From a virus: a stretch of DNA of 42,941 nucleotides. The position numbers and the translations under genes were made by a program. The stretch spans positions 1 to 42,941 of IMG/VR virus record IMGVR_UViG_3300024999_000190; one strand, given 5' to 3'. A model generated the notes under the pieces. That model was not told the DNA's origin, searched no databases, and saw only the letters and a list, made by a program, of their open reading frames with translations. The first letter of the stretch is position 1, and each line of letters opens with the position of its first letter. Shown in pieces: positions 41,650 through 42,941 of the stretch.

Positions 41650-42941
41650 ATGTATCAAGATATAGACTTATCACTCAAACCACCATCTCCTAAACTATCT
41701 CTATATAAACCAGACAAAATAACACAACTATGTAATCTACCAGAAGCATTTGAAATTAACTTAGATGTAAATGCATCGGATTTAGATGTACTTTCATTCA
41801 CATTGCCTTATAAACTTAACATTAATCATCAATTACAACAAAATAATCATATTTCATTATTACGTAATAGATATTTAATCAAACTTATTTTAGGGGATTA
41901 TATACAATACTTTATAATTATTAGTCCAATCCCTTCCGCAAATGAATCTTCTGATTATCTAGAAGTCAATTGTGTATCATTAGAAAATGAGTTAAATGAC
42001 AAAAAAATAAAAGGTCTAAATTTAGATGCAGTTTTATTATCTGAGGCTCTAAATGGATTTTCAAGAGATACAACAATTGACGAAGTAACCACAACTAGCG
42101 TCACTAATGGAATTTTAAAAGGCACTCAGTGGACATTGGGCAATGTACCATCCTCTTTAGTTTCTTCTATATATCGTTCATTCGAAGGTTTAACAGGAAC
42201 AAAACTTGAAATCATAAGAAGAGAAATTGCAGATAAATATAAAGTTATTGCTAAATTTGACACACAAAATAAAGTAATTAATTTTTATGAAACTGATGAA
42301 TTTGGAATCAACGATGGATTAAAAATAAGTGATAAAAATTATCTTCGTACAATAACTCAAACTGAAGATGATGAGGATTTTTGTACAAGATTATATATTT
42401 ATGGTGCAAATTCTATATCAATACAAGGTGTCAACCCAATCGGAACATCATTTTTAGAGGACTACTCCTATTTCTTATATCCATTTATTAGAGATGAAGA
42501 CAGAAATATAATTTCTCATTCTGACTACATGAGTGATGAACTTTGTCATGCTATTCTAGATTATAAACAAGCAATGTTACTAGAAGCAGTATCATATACT
42601 GAATTATTAGCACAATTAACCGCATTCCAAATCGCATTAACTGCTAAAAATAATGAGATGAAATTATTAACTGATGATATGTTTATTATTGACGATAATA
42701 TTAAAACAAATCAAGACAGTGGAATTAGTATTGTTTCTCCAATAAACTATAAATCTCAAAAAATTGCCTTACAATTATTAATTGATGCAAAACAAATAGA
42801 AGTGGACTCCGCAACTGCATTGGTAACAGGAGTTCAATCACAAATTAATGATTTACAAGATGGTTTGTCAGAATCAAATCATTTTACACCTGAATTGCTA
42901 GAAGAGAAAATTAAATTTGAAATAGATGGTGAATTTTCGGA
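41650..42941 (+). CDS. Tail-associated protein (Tal-type), 5' part
   Basis: ATG 41650 behind AAAGGAG opens a frame that runs off the window (430 codons visible, no stop). The N-terminal region (IDLSLKPPSPKLSLYKPDK, ALSFTLPY-like strand, LGDYIQYFIIISPIP) matches the Prophage-tail/Tal hub domain at the tail tip; a helical region with ALTAKNNEMKLL follows near residue 335. Such proteins often carry a receptor-binding or cell-wall-degrading C-terminus, which is not in view. Confidence 0.85.
   Translation, partial: MYQDIDLSLKPPSPKLSLYKPDKITQLCNLPEAFEINLDVNASDLDVLSFTLPYKLNINHQLQQNNHISLLRNRYLIKLILGDYIQYFIIISPIPSANESSDYLEVNCVSLENELNDKKIKGLNLDAVLLSEALNGFSRDTTIDEVTTTSVTNGILKGTQWTLGNVPSSLVSSIYRSFEGLTGTKLEIIRREIADKYKVIAKFDTQNKVINFYETDEFGINDGLKISDKNYLRTITQTEDDEDFCTRLYIYGANSISIQGVNPIGTSFLEDYSYFLYPFIRDEDRNIISHSDYMSDELCHAILDYKQAMLLEAVSYTELLAQLTAFQIALTAKNNEMKLLTDDMFIIDDNIKTNQDSGISIVSPINYKSQKIALQLLIDAKQIEVDSATALVTGVQSQINDLQDGLSESNHFTPELLEEKIKFEIDGEFS

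Noticed and set aside
1-42941. tRNA genes, CRISPR arrays, insertion sequences and an att core
   Set aside because: Looked for by eye on both strands; none found. An att site cannot be recognised without the host junction.

Overview
This window is the late (structural) region of a tailed siphovirus or prophage of a low-GC Gram-positive (Bacillota) host. The DNA is strongly A+T-rich. Ribosome binding sites are of the AAGGAGG type, and many genes start with TTG or GTG. No host genes, tRNA, rRNA, CRISPR array or insertion sequence were seen. From memory and unchecked, the order HU-like protein, metallophosphoesterase, terminase, portal, protease/scaffold, capsid, tail genes, tyrosine recombinase inside the tail region, tape measure resembles the late region of Bacillus phage SPbeta (yonN to yomI). 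The host species cannot be named from this sequence.

Layout. Positions 1-5.2 kb hold an HU-like protein, small zinc-binding or acidic proteins, a metallophosphoesterase and a ClpP-like protease. Positions 6.8-14.3 kb hold the packaging and head module: small and large terminase, portal, a prohead protease fused to its scaffold (with an internal scaffold start), a decoration-type protein and the major capsid protein. Positions 14.4-19.0 kb hold neck and tail genes ending with a tail-tube protein. Positions 19.0-31.6 kb form an accessory island that splits the tail module. It holds four homing endonuclease genes or remnants, a probable structural protein, an ORF6N antirepressor-like protein, a truncated RuvC-like gene next to a RusA resolvase, a tyrosine recombinase with a 37-codon remnant of a second one, a winged-helix regulator with operator-like dyads, and a minus-strand membrane-protein moron. 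Positions 31.6-42.9 kb resume the tail module with two minor tail proteins, the tape measure, the distal tail protein and the start of the tail-associated (Tal-type) protein, which runs off the window.

The main result is that the tape-measure gene is interrupted by two group I introns (34862-36010 and 36031-36307) separated by a 20-nt micro-exon (36011-36030). Splicing restores an open 1833-residue protein that reads GESF-KTIFSR-FQDVKGGKN across the junctions. The first intron carries a frameshifted HNH endonuclease gene in its P6 loop. Eight homing-endonuclease genes or pseudogenes of several nuclease folds occupy about 9.6 kb, over a fifth of the window. Four of them share one N-terminal module. 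Two unrelated ones share a structured leader that includes a terminator. A separate intergenic element around AAGTGGCTTGTAG recurs three times in the accessory island and may be a phage-specific control site.
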